A stretch of DNA of 64,000 bases from positions 1 through 64,000 of the forward strand of contig VWYX01001338.1 of the NCBI GenBank assembly GCA_013396525.1, read 5' to 3'. The translations under genes were made by a program, and so were the position numbers. Within the stretch, counting starts at the first letter, position 1. Each line of letters starts with the position of its first letter. Origin of the DNA: Chaetorhynchus papuensis (taxonomy: Eukaryota > Chordata > Aves > Passeriformes > Rhipiduridae). A model generated the notes under the pieces. It had not been told where the DNA came from, searched no databases, and worked only from the letters and a program-made list of their open reading frames with translations. Positions 11,415-23,735 of this stretch are shown here, one piece after another.

Positions 11415-12460
11415 GTTCATCAGCTCTGGAGTTCACAGCTTGAGCTTTCCCACATCCAAGGTGTGATGCCTTAGGAACACCTTGTCCTGTCACCTGCTGA
11501 TTACAGGAAAATATTTCCCCTTTTGAAGTGGAAGGTTTTAAGGATGAACACTTAAGAGGGTAAAAGAAAATGAAGTTATTTTGATGACAGGTTCTTTTCC
11601 AAGCTCGTAGAACATTTTGGCTTGGTGCTTTCCTATTGAATCCTTCCTGTGCAGGGATTTATGCACCCCCTGCTCACACAGGCGGTGCTGAAGCTGTGCA
11701 CGGCACATGCACACATCTTCCACAGGTTTTATTGCTTTTATTCCATGTTTTCCTACAGAGAAAATTGGTGTAAAGTGGCCCTGGCACAGGTGGGAATTGA
11801 ATCGTGAGACTCTCACCCGCTGCTGGCACAGCAACGTGTCAGATTTCCTGACATCTCCTTTCTGTAACAAGAATCAAATTAAACAAGGAAGGAAGGAAAA
11901 ATCACTGGCAGAGAGTATTGAAATGGATGCAGCACGGGGAAAAGAAGTTCCAGAATAATCACACACGAGATCTGGCTGTTGGCAGGCCGAGGTCTGAGTC
12001 GTGTCTCTGGTGGGAGATAATTCCTGGTTTCCTTCAGGAAGGTGTTCCAGAGCTTGCTCACTCCTGTGAAAAAGCAGCTTTTTGGTGGATTTGATGGCTC
12101 TGTGACAGTGAGCAGCTCCTGTGCGCAGCTCTGGCAGTCCTGCTGTGACTCCTGAGCGTTCCCAAACGTGCCTGGTGGGGTGATGAGTCCTCCTGGCCTT
12201 GAGCTGGGAAGAGGCTGAAATAGAAACAAACAACCCCAGCTCTGCAGGGGAGCTGTTCTTGCCTGGTAACATGAGATTAAACGGGTTAAAAAGAGGGGTT
12301 AAAAAGCTCAACCTCCACTCATTTAATTTCCATTTTATATTAACTCCCAAGTATTGATGTGTATTAGATTCAAACCCAGTTTTTCACGGTGCTTTGACAC
12401 CAAAGCTTTTAGATATAATTTAAAATAAATTGCAATAAAATGATTCATTTTTAACATTTG
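11415..12460 (+). other. Probable ANKK1 3' UTR with tandem AATAAA signals
   Basis: No further exon is needed after the TAA at 11412-11414. Two AATAAA hexamers at 12424-12429 and 12434-12439 are the first clustered signals downstream and would give a 3' UTR of about 1 kb. The end is a guess without transcript data. Confidence 0.4.
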
Positions 12461-13721
12461 CCATTGGTGAAGTGAGGAGCTAAGCAGGTTAAGAAGTGAA
12501 ATGTTGGTGACATTTTGGGTTGCAGGGAGTGTAAAAAATGGACCTTTTTGCAACCACCAAAAAAAAAAGAAAGCTTGGTGTATACAGAAATTCCTCAAGA
12601 ACGGAAACAGGGAGACAGCAGGAAAATAGGGATTTATGATGCAGGTTTTCAAAGGGCTGGAGAAGGAAGGGGAATGTTCAGAGTGGGATTAGAGGCTGCT
12701 GGAACTGCAGTGAAGGATCTGTGTCGCTTGTGCCCATCAAATAACATGGAGTGAATTTCCATCCTCTGTGCCAGCATCTCCTCAGGTTCCTTCCTTCCTT
12801 TCCCCAGCTGTGGGGGGCATTAAAAGCCTAGCATTTCCCTGATTTACCTGCTCTTGATATTCCCTGATTTTGCCCAAGGAGGAAAGGCCTGGCTGGATGG
12901 AATTCTTGGGCTGCTCAGACCTTCCTGTGCAGCTCCTTCCCTCAGCTGCAGCTGTATTGATTCAGTGAATGTCTCCCCTGCTCGGTGTCATTTGAAATAT
13001 TTACCCAGAAAGAAAGCAATCCAATTGCCACATAATTCAGCAGCTCCTTTCTGTCCCTGCTCCGGCAGAAAAACAAAACTCAGCTCGTATGTCATGGAAC
13101 GTTCTCTACAAGAGCTTAATTAAATTTATAATGAAAATAACAGGGGATTAAGAAGACACGAGGGAAATACATTGCTCTTGCAGAGCATTCCAGAGGTGAT
13201 AGAAGCAATTTGCAGAGAAAATTACCTGTTTGCTGCTCAGTTTCTATAGAAATTAAATGAGTCTTTACAAACTCTGGAAAAGTGCATTCCAGCCTCCGCT
13301 TTGTGACTGTGCAACTTGCAGCTTATTTCTAAAATTATTCATAGATCTCCATCCCCCCCACTTTTTTTTCCCCCCCTTTTTCAACTCCATTTCAGTCTTT
13401 TGTCCCTGCTGATAAATCTGCTGCTGATTATCTCATGTTCTTACCCAAGAGCTGCCAAAGTTCACAGCCAAGGCGGCTCCTGGCAGGGCATGGGAGCAGC
13501 AGCAGGGCAGAAACCTCCTGAACAGCTCGTTTGGATTCAAAAAGATCAAAATTGTTGGCCTTTATGCCTCAAAAATCGTGTTTTTAAGGTGCCCAGAGCT
13601 GCTTGGGTGAGCAGGGTGGTGTTGCTGAGGGAATTCTGTGGAGTGACTCTGCAGTGCTGTAGCAGTTCCAGGCAGCCTGAACCACGGGGATATTTTCAAA
13701 TCGATTTCCCTTCAAAACCCT

Positions 13722-13870
13722 CAGAGAATCCCAGCATGGTTCGGGTTGGTCCCTTGGTTGAGGTGGGAAACTGGAGGGGGGAAATTTAAGGTCCCCTAAA
13801 GCTGATCTCGTTCCACACCCTGATCCCTGCTGGAGTCACCCCGAGCTCTGTAAATCCCGGGATGTCACCC
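13722..13870 (-). mobile_element. CR1-type LINE fragment, antisense, diverged
   Basis: The segment begins 'agagaatcccagcatggtt' and later has aaagctgatctcgttccaca, matching the reverse complement of a CR1 3' end. A short unrelated insertion (about 13755-13780) breaks the match. Confidence 0.55.
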
Positions 13871-16061
13871 GGGCTGCCTGCATCCCCTTTCCATCATTTC
13901 TGTCCAAGACATCCGTGGGGAAGTGGATGTGATTTTTAAGGCACGGGGTGTGACTTTTGAGACCCGGTGTTCTCCACAAACAGCACACAAAGAAACTCGG
14001 AGCAAATAAATCACCAGAAGCAGGGGATGGTTTCACCAGGGGTGAGAGCCGGGGCTGGCATTGATCTCCTGAGTGCTGGATCTGACTATAATATAAATTT
14101 TCTGATGTAAAATTCGTTTGAAGGGTAGATGCTTGTCGTGATCAAAACGTGGACATTTTCAGTGAGCAGTGCAGCTCTTCTGTGGGGGAATGTTCACAGG
14201 AAAATGTTTGGAAATGAAGTCAGTTAAATCCACGTTTTGCACTGCTCCTGCTTCCCAGTAACTGTGATTTGTTTGTTTGGCAGTGCTGCAATTATGCAGA
14301 TACGGGATTAAATTAAAATTAAAATAATGCTGCATTTTAGAGGAAAAGAAATCTGAATAAATACAGCTTGGGGGGGTGGGGGGGGAACCTTATTTTTAGC
14401 AGAAATGCTTGTTTTTTTCCACAGCCCCTTAGGTGTGGAAAATCAAGATGTTTCTGACAGCAATGATGTGAATGTAGGAGGGAGCGATTTTAATGTAAGA
14501 GGGAATAGTGAATTCTGTGTTTCTTTTCCTTGCAAGGAGGTGGTTGGAGGCTCTGTGCTGTGTCAGACGTCAGTGGGAGACGTGCCTGGCTCCTGCTCAG
14601 CCTTTCCCTGCCCGGGCTGCTCCCTCCCTGGGCTCCCCAGCGCTTCCCTGCGCTGCTCCCCAGCTCTGGGGAGGGGTTTTGTCCCCTTCCTTTGAAATAA
14701 AACCACTTCAGGCAGCAGCTCCCCAGCCAGTTCCATCAGTGTGAGCAGGTGTGAGCTCTGCTTCCATCAGAGTAATGGGAAAAGGGCCCTGACTGGGAAT
14801 CAAGGAGCACTTGCTGTTCCCTCCTAGCAGGCACCTCATCCCCAGCAAGTTCAACATCTTTTGATCAGCTGCTGCTTTCCTCTCTTCTGGCTCAGAGCGC
14901 AGCAGGAATCCCTTCTCTTGTGCAATTTGCTACTGGCCTCGTTCTCTTATTTGGGGGAAAAAAAAAAAAAACCTCACAAACCCAAGCCCAAAAGTGGTTG
15001 TTTTTAAAGCCTGAGGTTCTTGGAGGTGAGAGGTGGAGTTCAGCTCTGTGGGGGCAGTTTGGGGAGGAGATACCACAGTTCAGGCTCTCCTTTTGGCAAT
15101 TCAGGACTCCTCACACCCACTGCAGCCTTGGGAAAAATCTTTTGTACCCAGACAAAGCCCAGGAAAATATTTATATCCCTCCTGTAAGAACAACAGGGTT
15201 CCAGAGAACAAGACTGAACCCCCTTGTCCTCGAGGGAATTTCTTCTGAATAAAAATAAATAAATAACCCCCACCAGCCTTGCTGGTTAGAAAATATCCCA
15301 TTAGAGACTCCAAGTCCATCTGGAGCAATCCCAGCGAGGAGCATTAGGCCAGGGTCAGCAATCAGGGGGTGCAGTAATTAGCTGCAGGAAGGGCTAAAAT
15401 GAGCCTTTGTTTGCTGCTGTGCTACAGGGCCATGACTTCAGCAATAAAATACAAACATTGTGGACACTGAGAAAATTCAGTTTTGACAGAACTGAGGTTT
15501 GGGGCATTTCTGGCCCTGTTCCATGGCACTTTCACTGCTCTTCAGCACCAGCCTGCTCCTCAGCGAGGCAGAGCAGCCTTCTTACCACCAGCAAGATTTT
15601 ATTGCTGTTCTTTGGGCAAACTCTTAATATCTGCTCCAAGCAGGGGAAAAAAAATCCTTATGAGGCGTTCAGGGAATTAATTTTCTCGCCTTGGAAAAGA
15701 CTCCAGTCTGCCAAAAGGTTTTGCTGAGGCTGCCCTGCCTTTATTTTGTCTTTGTTTTGTAACCCCCAGCAGGATCTCTCCCAGGAGAGCTGAGTGGGGC
15801 TGTTTGCTGCCCAAAGTGCTGCTCCTTTTGGCTGAGTACGGTCGTGTTCTGCTCCAGGGAATGCTGGAAAATGCCACAGGACATGAGCCCACGCAGACAT
15901 TAAAAAGTGACAGAAAAATCAACAACCACCACGAGAGAAAAGAGACAGAAACGGAGAAAAGGTGGAATTCATCTGAAATCTCGTGAGCTTGGAAAAGTGC
16001 TGCTTTTGAGGTCATTTTGGGAGTCTGGGAGCAGCTCGTGGGGCTTCCTGCTGCATCTCCT

Positions 16062-16200
16062 TGGCCCCACAAACCATTAATGTTGGGAAAGGCCTCCAAG
16101 ATGAGATTTTCCAACCTGTTTTAGAGCCCAGCCAGGACAGCAGGGTGCCCAGCCCTGGAATTCACCTGGAAAATCCTCTGCCTTCCCCTGCAGCACTAAG
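16062..16200 (-). mobile_element. Old CR1-type LINE fragment, antisense
   Basis: The plus strand carries aaccattaatgttgggaaag followed by ggcctccaagatgagatttt and ccaacctg. This is the reverse complement of an older CR1 subfamily 3' end. It is highly diverged, so its limits are approximate. Confidence 0.5.
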
Positions 16201-16337
16201 GATGTGCTGGGATGTCACCCACAGGGTGACAGCTTTCCCCCGAGGCTTTGGGGTTCAAATGCCTGTTCCCAGCTCTGTCAGGCTGGCTGGGTGGAGAAGA
16301 GCATCTCAGTCAGTCTACTCATGGAAAACTTCCTTTT

Positions 16338-16341
<4 letters not shown>

Positions 16342-16368
<27 letters not shown>
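16342..16368 (+). repeat. Poly(T) run, 27 bases
   Basis: An uninterrupted T run in intergenic DNA. On the minus strand it is an A tail-like tract, but no retroposed gene body is recognised next to it. Confidence 0.9.
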
Positions 16369-16372
<4 letters not shown>

Positions 16373-16754
16373 AAGAAGGAGGTAGAATTTACAGTGATTT
16401 TCCCTGGTATCTCTGAATCACTTTCCAGCCCCTACTATTTCACTGTCTGTAATCTTCCCCAGTGATTCTGGCCTCAGCTTTGAAGTGATTTAGGGCTTGT
16501 TTATCACAAAGGCAATCAGACGTGTTCCTTCCCAGACAACCTGGAACTGCCAGGGAGCTGAATATTCCCTTTGATGGGGGGGCTCAGACACAAAGGCAGA
16601 GCTAAACAGGTTACCAGGCACTACCTGAGCCCCAGCAAATCACTGCCTGCATAATCTGCCCTCTCAGCAAGCTCCAGGTAGGCATTTTAATGTAAACACG
16701 ATGAAGGAATGTGACCCGGAGCATCTGCCACCAGCTGGGAACACGCACAGACCC

Positions 16755-16792
16755 AATTACCGCAGCGCAGTAAATTGCCGGCCGCGGTAATT
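16755..16792. repeat. Perfect inverted repeat AATTACCGC / GCGGTAATT
   Basis: Arms of nine bases at 16755-16763 and 16784-16792 are exact reverse complements around a 20-base spacer. Each arm contains a homeodomain-like AATTA/TAATT core. The surrounding GC-rich sequence with CpGs (gccggccgcgg) is unusual for this intergenic region. Confidence 0.8.
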
Positions 16793-18829
16793 CAGTCATA
16801 AATCCGCGTCCCCGAGGTTAATTTGGGGTGGCTTTGGCACCCAGGCTGCAGCCTGCAGGAGCTGAGCCCCTGCCCCTGCGCTGGCAGCCGGAGCAGAGCA
16901 GGGCCAGGTGGGTGTTTGGTGACACAAAGGCACCAACATTTCCCTGCTTCTGCTCTGAGCCAGCCCCCTCAGCGGGGTCGGGTTCTGGGCCCGTTCCCAG
17001 CTCTGTTCTGGGTCAAACCCTCCCGTTTCCATCGTTATCCCAGCGATTCCCTGGCAGGGAGCACGGCCCACGGCCCAGAGGGAGGCAGAGGCAGGAGTTC
17101 AGCTCTTCGATACCACGGAACCGTCACCGTTCCGTGTCAGGGGCTCGTCTGGCGCCGTGGGTTTGGTCCGGGGGGGGTTTACCCCGCTCCCCAGAGCTCG
17201 TCACGCCACAATCCTGTCACCCCCAGAGCTGAGCACAGTCACTCCCGTGCCAAGTCCCTCTGCAGGACCCACAGCAGCTGCTTTGCCATCTTGATTGGGG
17301 ATTTTTTTTTCCTAGCAAACTCGAAGAATTATGCCAGATCAAAGTCGCTTTTGTTTTTGACTGGAGCTGTCCCAGGGGGAGGGAGGTGTTCAGAGAGAGA
17401 TGTACATATTTGTTTAGACTGGCACTGACTGCCCATTTCTTCACACAGACGAGCTCCCAGCTCATAACCTGTCTTGTTCAATCAGATTTGCAGCTCCTGG
17501 GTTTCCCTCTGAAGCTTTGTACATTTTCCAGCTGGTGATTTGACAGAGCTCTCTGAACTCACACGCAGGAGCTGCTCAGAGCTTCTCTGTGTTGCTGTTA
17601 GCACTTGGGGACGAGATTGCATTTCTGGCTGATGTCAGTTTGGGCTTTTCTTGCTTTTTTTCACACGGCCTGAATAAAAAATCAGCTTTGTGGCTGCACT
17701 ATTAAGTAAATATTGACGATGGTTGTTATGAAACATTTGATGCAGTGACAAAGGCTGAGGTTGTGACCTGATTTTCTCCCAGGTGATGTTTGCAGCCTTT
17801 TGCATCTGCCCTGCACACCGTTCACAAGGGTTTATGGAGCAGCTGGATACAGACAGGAAGCAGAAACAGCCATGAGGACACTTGAACTCTGCTGATTTAT
17901 TTTTTTCCCAGTGTGCAACATTAAAAGCCCCCGATATCAGCCATGGGAAGAAGGATCTGGGTAGTGCCTGGCTCCTCCGTCCTGCTGTCCTGAGGCCACA
18001 GGCACAGCTTTCTGTGTCCCTGGGCCCTGTTTATTTGAACAGCAGTGTGGCTGTGGGCAGGAACTGGTCACCCTAAATGTCCCTATGATATTCCCCGTCC
18101 CAAGGCTCCCGGGCTCCAGGTAAAAAGGTGACGTAGTCTCTGTCCCCAGGACGAGCTGGGCTGTGGCATCACCCCAAAGGGGCTCAGGGCAGCACTTCCA
18201 GCAGGGAATTCTCTGGAAGGGGGTGTGGGGTGATGGAGGGGAGGGGATGAGGGCTCGTGGGGTGGGAAAGCAGCTGCTCCTGCGGAGTCAGCAAATCCCA
18301 GGACAGGCAGGAGACACAGCCCCTGCCCTGCTGATGGGTCTGTCCCCGCTCAGGAGGTCTGGGGGGCTGATCTGCCCCGTCTGTTCCGTGCTGAGGGGCC
18401 TCCCCAGCACAGGCTCAGCAGCTGAGCCCCCAGTCCCCCTGCAGAGCCCATTTCCCCCAGCCTCCCGTGCTTTTGGGGCTGCTTTGCAGCACCTCGTGCC
18501 CCCGTTCCGTGCCACCAACTCCCCTGGCAGGCGGGGGCTTGGCCGAAACCGGGGAAAATGGCTTTTCACAGGGGCAGAGCTGCGCTGTTCCCTTCCTTCC
18601 CCGAGGCTGGCACGGATGCTGCAGCTGAGCCGGGGGTGCTGTGCCCTGGCAGGCTCAGCAGGGCTGGGGCTGGCGTTGATTGCGTGCCAGGAGGATTTGC
18701 AGCAGGGGGGCTGAGCTCAGCTGGATAAATGTGCTCACTCGCTCTCATCAGCCCTCTTCTTCTTCCCGGGCCCAGCATGGCAGCTTGGTGAGGCACAGCG
18801 CTCTCCTCTCATCTGAAAGGGTTTTGCTT

Positions 18830-19080
18830 TGCTTCTTAAGTCTCTTTAAAGGCATTTCTAGGTCTGTTAATTATTCATTGCGCCTTAATTATGTTGAGTC
18901 CACCGTGATCGCTCTTTCTTTGGTGGAGAAAGTTGTTATTTGTGAGTCAAAAGCTCTTTATGAAGCAGACAGGCTGGTATCGTCAGGAAGACTTGGGGGA
19001 GCAGTTGGAGTTATTAAAAGAGGCTTTGATTAAAGACAGGGAGTTAATTTAACAAGAGTAACTGGTTTTATCTTTCTTTT
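18830..19080. promoter_or_regulatory. Candidate conserved non-coding element
   Basis: A block with no coding potential holds a cluster of homeodomain-type cores: TTAATTATTCATTG at 18867-18880 and CCTTAATTATG at 18883-18893, then TAATTTAAC near 19045. The composition resembles deeply conserved vertebrate enhancers. This is inference from sequence texture only. Confidence 0.3.
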
Positions 19081-20351
19081 TTTTTCCCCTGGGTGTGCAG
19101 AACAAAGCACACCCATGGATGTGTCAGGCCTGACCTGGAGCAGTGGGACTCACTCAGGTGCCCCAGGAGATAGGCAGAACATTCTTTTTATCTCTTCTGG
19201 GTGCTGTGAATGGGTTTTGTCCACAGGTCAGAAATAAAATTTGGCTCTAAGGGTGAACCTCAGAGCAGCTGCCTTTGATCCTGCCAGGCTCAGGCCAGAC
19301 AGGCTGAAAACAACCTGGTGTGTCCTGTTTGATCTGAAAATATCGTTTATTTTGGTGTGTTTGGGAGGGGAGGGGGGCTTTGGAGCTCCTAATTTTCCCT
19401 CAGGCACGGTGGCACTGAGTTGAATCATCCAAGAAGGAGAATTCAGCCTCATTTGAACTCAGCAGCTCTGGAGATTCTGGTCTGTGCATAAACTGAGGGC
19501 TTCGGAGCAGGGATTATTCTGTGTTGGCTCACAACTGAGCAGACCTTTGGCTCTGAAATGCCAATAAACTGAAATTTTGGTTTGTTAGTTCCTGGAGATG
19601 GACAGACAGTTTTCTTTCCTAGCAGTGGGAAGGATTTTCTTTTTATTATTATCTTTTCTTCTTCTTTTATATAAAGAAAATAATCTTTATTTTTAAAGTG
19701 CTGATGAAGCCTGGCTGAGGGCCCACCTGCAGAAACACCAAACACCTGAGTGTGTAGCTCAAGGAAACAGTAGAAATATAGAAATATTCCTAAAGGAAAC
19801 TATGAAGTTCTGGAGAGAATTCAGCCGTGCACCTCTGCCTTCCACCCCTTCCTCCTCCAACCCTCCCCAGCCCACTTCTGTCTGGGGGAGGAGAGAAATT
19901 TCAGACCATTTCCTTTCTGTCTGTGCCTTTCTGCACCTTTCCCTTCCCGTCTCTGACTCTCCTGAGTTCAGGCAAGACAAACAGCAGAATTCTCAAGGAC
20001 AGACTGTGATAAGGGGGGAAAAGGGAAAACAGCCTGAGAAGAAAGTCAGAAAAAAGGCAAATCTCATGCGAAGGCAGATTTTCCTGTGGGTGTTTGAGCT
20101 CTGCAGCAGAGCCCTGGGGCCTGAGCCCTCGGAGCCAAGCACCAGCTGGTGTAAAACAGAACAAAACAATCAGATCGACATCAGGGTGGCTTGTGCAAGT
20201 CTCTATTTAATTACAGTGCTGCATGAAGACATTGGTTGGTGCCACATGTACCTGTGATGGGCATTTTATACATTCCTGACTCCCTGCGGAGCCGTGTTTG
20301 CACTGGAGATTTTCACCACAAGAGGTAGTGGCTTTATTTTTCCTGTTTTCC

Positions 20352-20365
20352 TTTTTTTTTTTTTA

Positions 20366-20398
<33 letters not shown>

Positions 20399-20399
20399 T
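20352..20399 (+). repeat. Poly(T) followed by (ATT)n microsatellite
   Basis: A T13 run at 20352-20364 runs directly into about eleven ATT units ending near 20399. Confidence 0.95.
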
Positions 20400-23059
20400 C
20401 AGCAGGATTGGATAAGCTGGTTAGACCTACTGGAGTGAATTTACTCTTCAGCCAGGAAGATAAACAGTTCTGTGGAGTGGGAGCAAGCAGGCAAGCAGCA
20501 AATACAGTGCAGGCAGAATTCACTGGCTTTTAATTCAAACCTGTTTGGGGGTGCAGAGAGCCCCACCCAGGGCTGCAGCAAGCTGGGAATCACAGGGAGG
20601 GAAAGCAGGAAGACTCAATAAGCAGAACTAAAGCTTCAATTATAAATAATGAATCACAGAAGAGGGGCTAGAGCAAGGCTCTGAAGTTCCCGAGGAACAA
20701 AGAAATGAAATCTTCTCGTTAAGGTATTTCTAAAAACCAGCTCGGTACCCTTCCCATCACCAGCACGTCCTGCCAGCTGAAGTCTTTGGGGAAGCAGAGT
20801 TTTCTTTTTCCAGAGTGGAAGGAACAGTGAGGTCTGGATTTGCCAGGCTCAGACCTGTGGGCGAGAGGCCCCCGAGGGCTCCGGGATGCAGCTGACTCGG
20901 GATGGGCTCTGAGGAGCTCCTGCAAACGGGCTCCATCCCAGCCACGGGTTCTCGTTGTGTCAGCACAGACTGTCCTTGCTCTTGGCCTTGCTTTATTCCT
21001 TGGAAAGCCAGAGGTGAGGGTGAGTTTTGGTGCTGTCTCCAAAAGGGGTCTGCAGGCTCAGTTCAGGGTGCAAAGTGCTTTGTTGGTTGTCTGGAAGTGG
21101 AGGAGTTTTATGGGGAAGGCAAACCTGCTGCAGAAGTGGCCAGAGCTGGCATTGCCATCTTCCCAAGGGCACTGGGGACGTTCACATTCCCACACTTTAG
21201 CCTGGAGCGTCGGGAAGGAGCAGCTTAAAATGTCCTGGGGGTGCACGATGGGCTGCAGGTAATTCCTCACAGCGAACACTGAAGCTCTGGGAAATGACAC
21301 CTGGGGATTTTTGGCCCAAGCTGGGCAACACATGAAGGACATGGGCCCTTTTCCAGCAGCTTTTTTTCCTCCATGGCATTTTGGAAGAGTTTTTCAAGTA
21401 GTGGTTCAGGATGGGTTGAGCTGTAAGGTTCTGCTTCTAAACTCAGAAACAAAATTTTGGGAGCCAGGTACACAGCACTGGAGATGAGGATTTTCCTTGG
21501 GTTAACACTGGACACAAAGTGAAATTATGGCACAAAGTTAGGATATTATTCACATTCCACTTCTCCTGAGGGCTCACACCGGGTTTTAGTACAGGCCAAA
21601 CATCACCTGTGGCAACTTCCAAACGCCTTAAAGCTTTTTTGTCTATATGTGTAATATTTGCTATTCTGGTTCAGCTCCCACCTGTTAATCCCCTAAGTCA
21701 AATGGATCTTTCTGCTTGTAAATAAGCTAGAAAATGGACCAGTAGCTTGTTGCTATTTTTCTGCCCCAAACTCTCCTGACTTTGCATCATTCTGTGAATA
21801 TTGGGGTACAACTCTGAGCTGATCCACATCTCTGAGTGAATTAGTTTGGTTAAAACTGGGGGGAAAAGGAACAGCTCATGTGTGCCTGAGATCTCTCGAG
21901 CTGGTGCTCCCAATTTTGATGTTTTTAGCTATGAAGAGCCAGGTTCAAATGTTACACAAGGCTGTGGGCTCTATCAGAGCCCCTGGATACCAGCCCATTC
22001 CAGGAATGCCAGGTTTAGAATGGAATCCTGTGGATTAAGGTGGAACTGCTGCTTCAATTTTAGAAAACAGCTGAGATTATGTGTTAGAGCTGCTTGGCAT
22101 AATCTCTTCCTGAACCAGAGCTGGAACATGTCCTACCAGCACGGGAAAGTGCTCTGTTAGCACTACAGGAAACCCAGGGAATTAAAGGAAAACCGGATCT
22201 TCACCTCATCTGAAGCAGAAACTGAGTGGATATTCCACAAACTGCATAGAGAAAAAAGGGATTCTATTGCTCTCCCAATTGTGTTTTCACTCCTTTAGAA
22301 AACAGCAGGAAACTGCACCCTGGGAGCCTGCCCCTGCTTATGGCTATTGCAACCCTCTGCTGCTCCACATCCTGCAGGAATTTCTAGCCAGACCTATCTC
22401 CACATCATTTTATTCACCTTGCTGTGTTTTATTTACAGAGATATTGCAAAATACCGTGTGAACTGAGTACAAGTAGCAAGTACAGCGTGGGTTTGGCAGG
22501 GCCAGATTCAGCGTGGTGAAATGAGGCTCTTACGGGGTTTCAATTCTTAGAATCCATGGAAAAGTAGATAGCAGGGATGCTGGAAACATCCAGACCTTTC
22601 CAGAGTCCAGCTTGGACACAAGAGCTGGCCCAGGTAGGGGCTTCCTTGGGTTTTTATTCTGGCTTTTTCCAAAATGCACAGTTTTATCTCCTTGACTGAT
22701 GATTTAAATTAGGCACAATGTTATTCTGCACTCTCTGTGGAGAGACAGAGGCAGAGCAGGCCCGAGGTGCTCCTTGGGGCCCCTGACTTAGGTGAGAAGA
22801 GCCAGCCCTGACCTGGCTGGCATGCTCGGGGTGCCCCTGGGGCAGTGGGGCTGCGGGTGCCTCCCTGGCACAGTGTCCTGGTGTCGGCACGTTCACCACA
22901 CTGCCACCCCTCCCCGAGCGTCACCCCTGGGCAGAGCCTGGAGATGAGATGCTGGTGGGCAGAAATCACTGATGAGAGATGAGGGGGGTCCTGTTGGATG
23001 TACACCATGCAAGACAAGGTTCCACTCCTTGAGTTTCTCCATCTCTTTTTTTTTTTTTT

Positions 23060-23735
23060 TTGGCTTGGGCTCCAAAATCCATCCTGTTTATTCCTATTTA
23101 CACCGATGCAGTGGTTTGACATGAGACTGATGCCCCCTTCTCCCTTCCACCCATGGCTTGTAGGCCCACGCTGCTGCAGGGCTTGGGTCTGTGGGTGGCA
23201 GAACCTTCTCGACCTCTGAGAGTTTTTGGGTTGGTTTTTATTTAATTTCTGAAGGCTTCAGCAGTTAAACACCGGGTGAGTCAGCTCGAGGTGAAGGCAA
23301 AGCTATTGCACGGAGCTTCCACAGGCCCTGTCTGGCCCCTGCTGCCAAGAGGGAAGGGTGGCCTTGTCTTTGGTGAGAGTTGTGCCGATGACCCAGCGCT
23401 TCCTCCTCACGGCCCCGTGGCCACTCTGTGTCCAGTGCACTCCAGGCCGGGTGGCCACGGGCGAGAACCGAGCGAGAACGCCTCGATTTTTGCGCTTCCA
23501 CTTCCAACACAGTGTGAGGGTGGCTCTGAAAAGCGCCCTTGGGACTGGTCCAGAGGTCACCCGGCGGGGTGAGAGACCCTCCCACCTCGCTCCATCCCCA
23601 CGAGGTGCTCGGGCACCGAGCGGTGCCCAACTCAAGAGCTCCAGCCCCCTCCCCCGGCTGCCCCGCTGTGCGTGAATGGCGTCGCTTCCTCTTCCCCCTC
23701 CGTTCCTAAAAAAATGCGGATGCTGTTTGTGACTT
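23060..23735 (-). other. DRD2: Probable DRD2 3' UTR
   Basis: Downstream of the DRD2 stop (minus strand), AATAAA hexamers occur at 23242-23237 and 23092-23087. The second is followed 25 bases later by an A15 tract (plus-strand T run 23047-23061). Either could end the transcript; the region has no other gene. The UTR end is not proven. Confidence 0.4.

Larger units (their letters stand above)
12461..23059. other. Intergenic region between the 3' ends of ANKK1 and DRD2
   Basis: About 10.6 kb without a recognisable gene. Open frames here are short, lack plausible splice partners and show no family motif. It holds two antisense CR1 fragments, a T27 run, an (ATT)n run, an inverted repeat at 16755-16792 and a homeodomain-site-rich block at 18830-19080. 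The human ANKK1-DRD2 pair is likewise arranged tail-to-tail with a roughly 10-kb gap. Confidence 0.6.

Noticed and set aside
9869..11443. 524-residue frame and 451-residue antisense frame over ANKK1 exon 8
   Set aside because: They are GC-rich shadow frames of the ankyrin-repeat exon; only the frame ending at 11414 gives repeats and joins the kinase exons in phase.
11770..11850. tRNA-like segment (ggtgggaattgaatcgtgag)
   Set aside because: It faintly resembles a reverse T-arm, but no acceptor stem or anticodon arm can be drawn.
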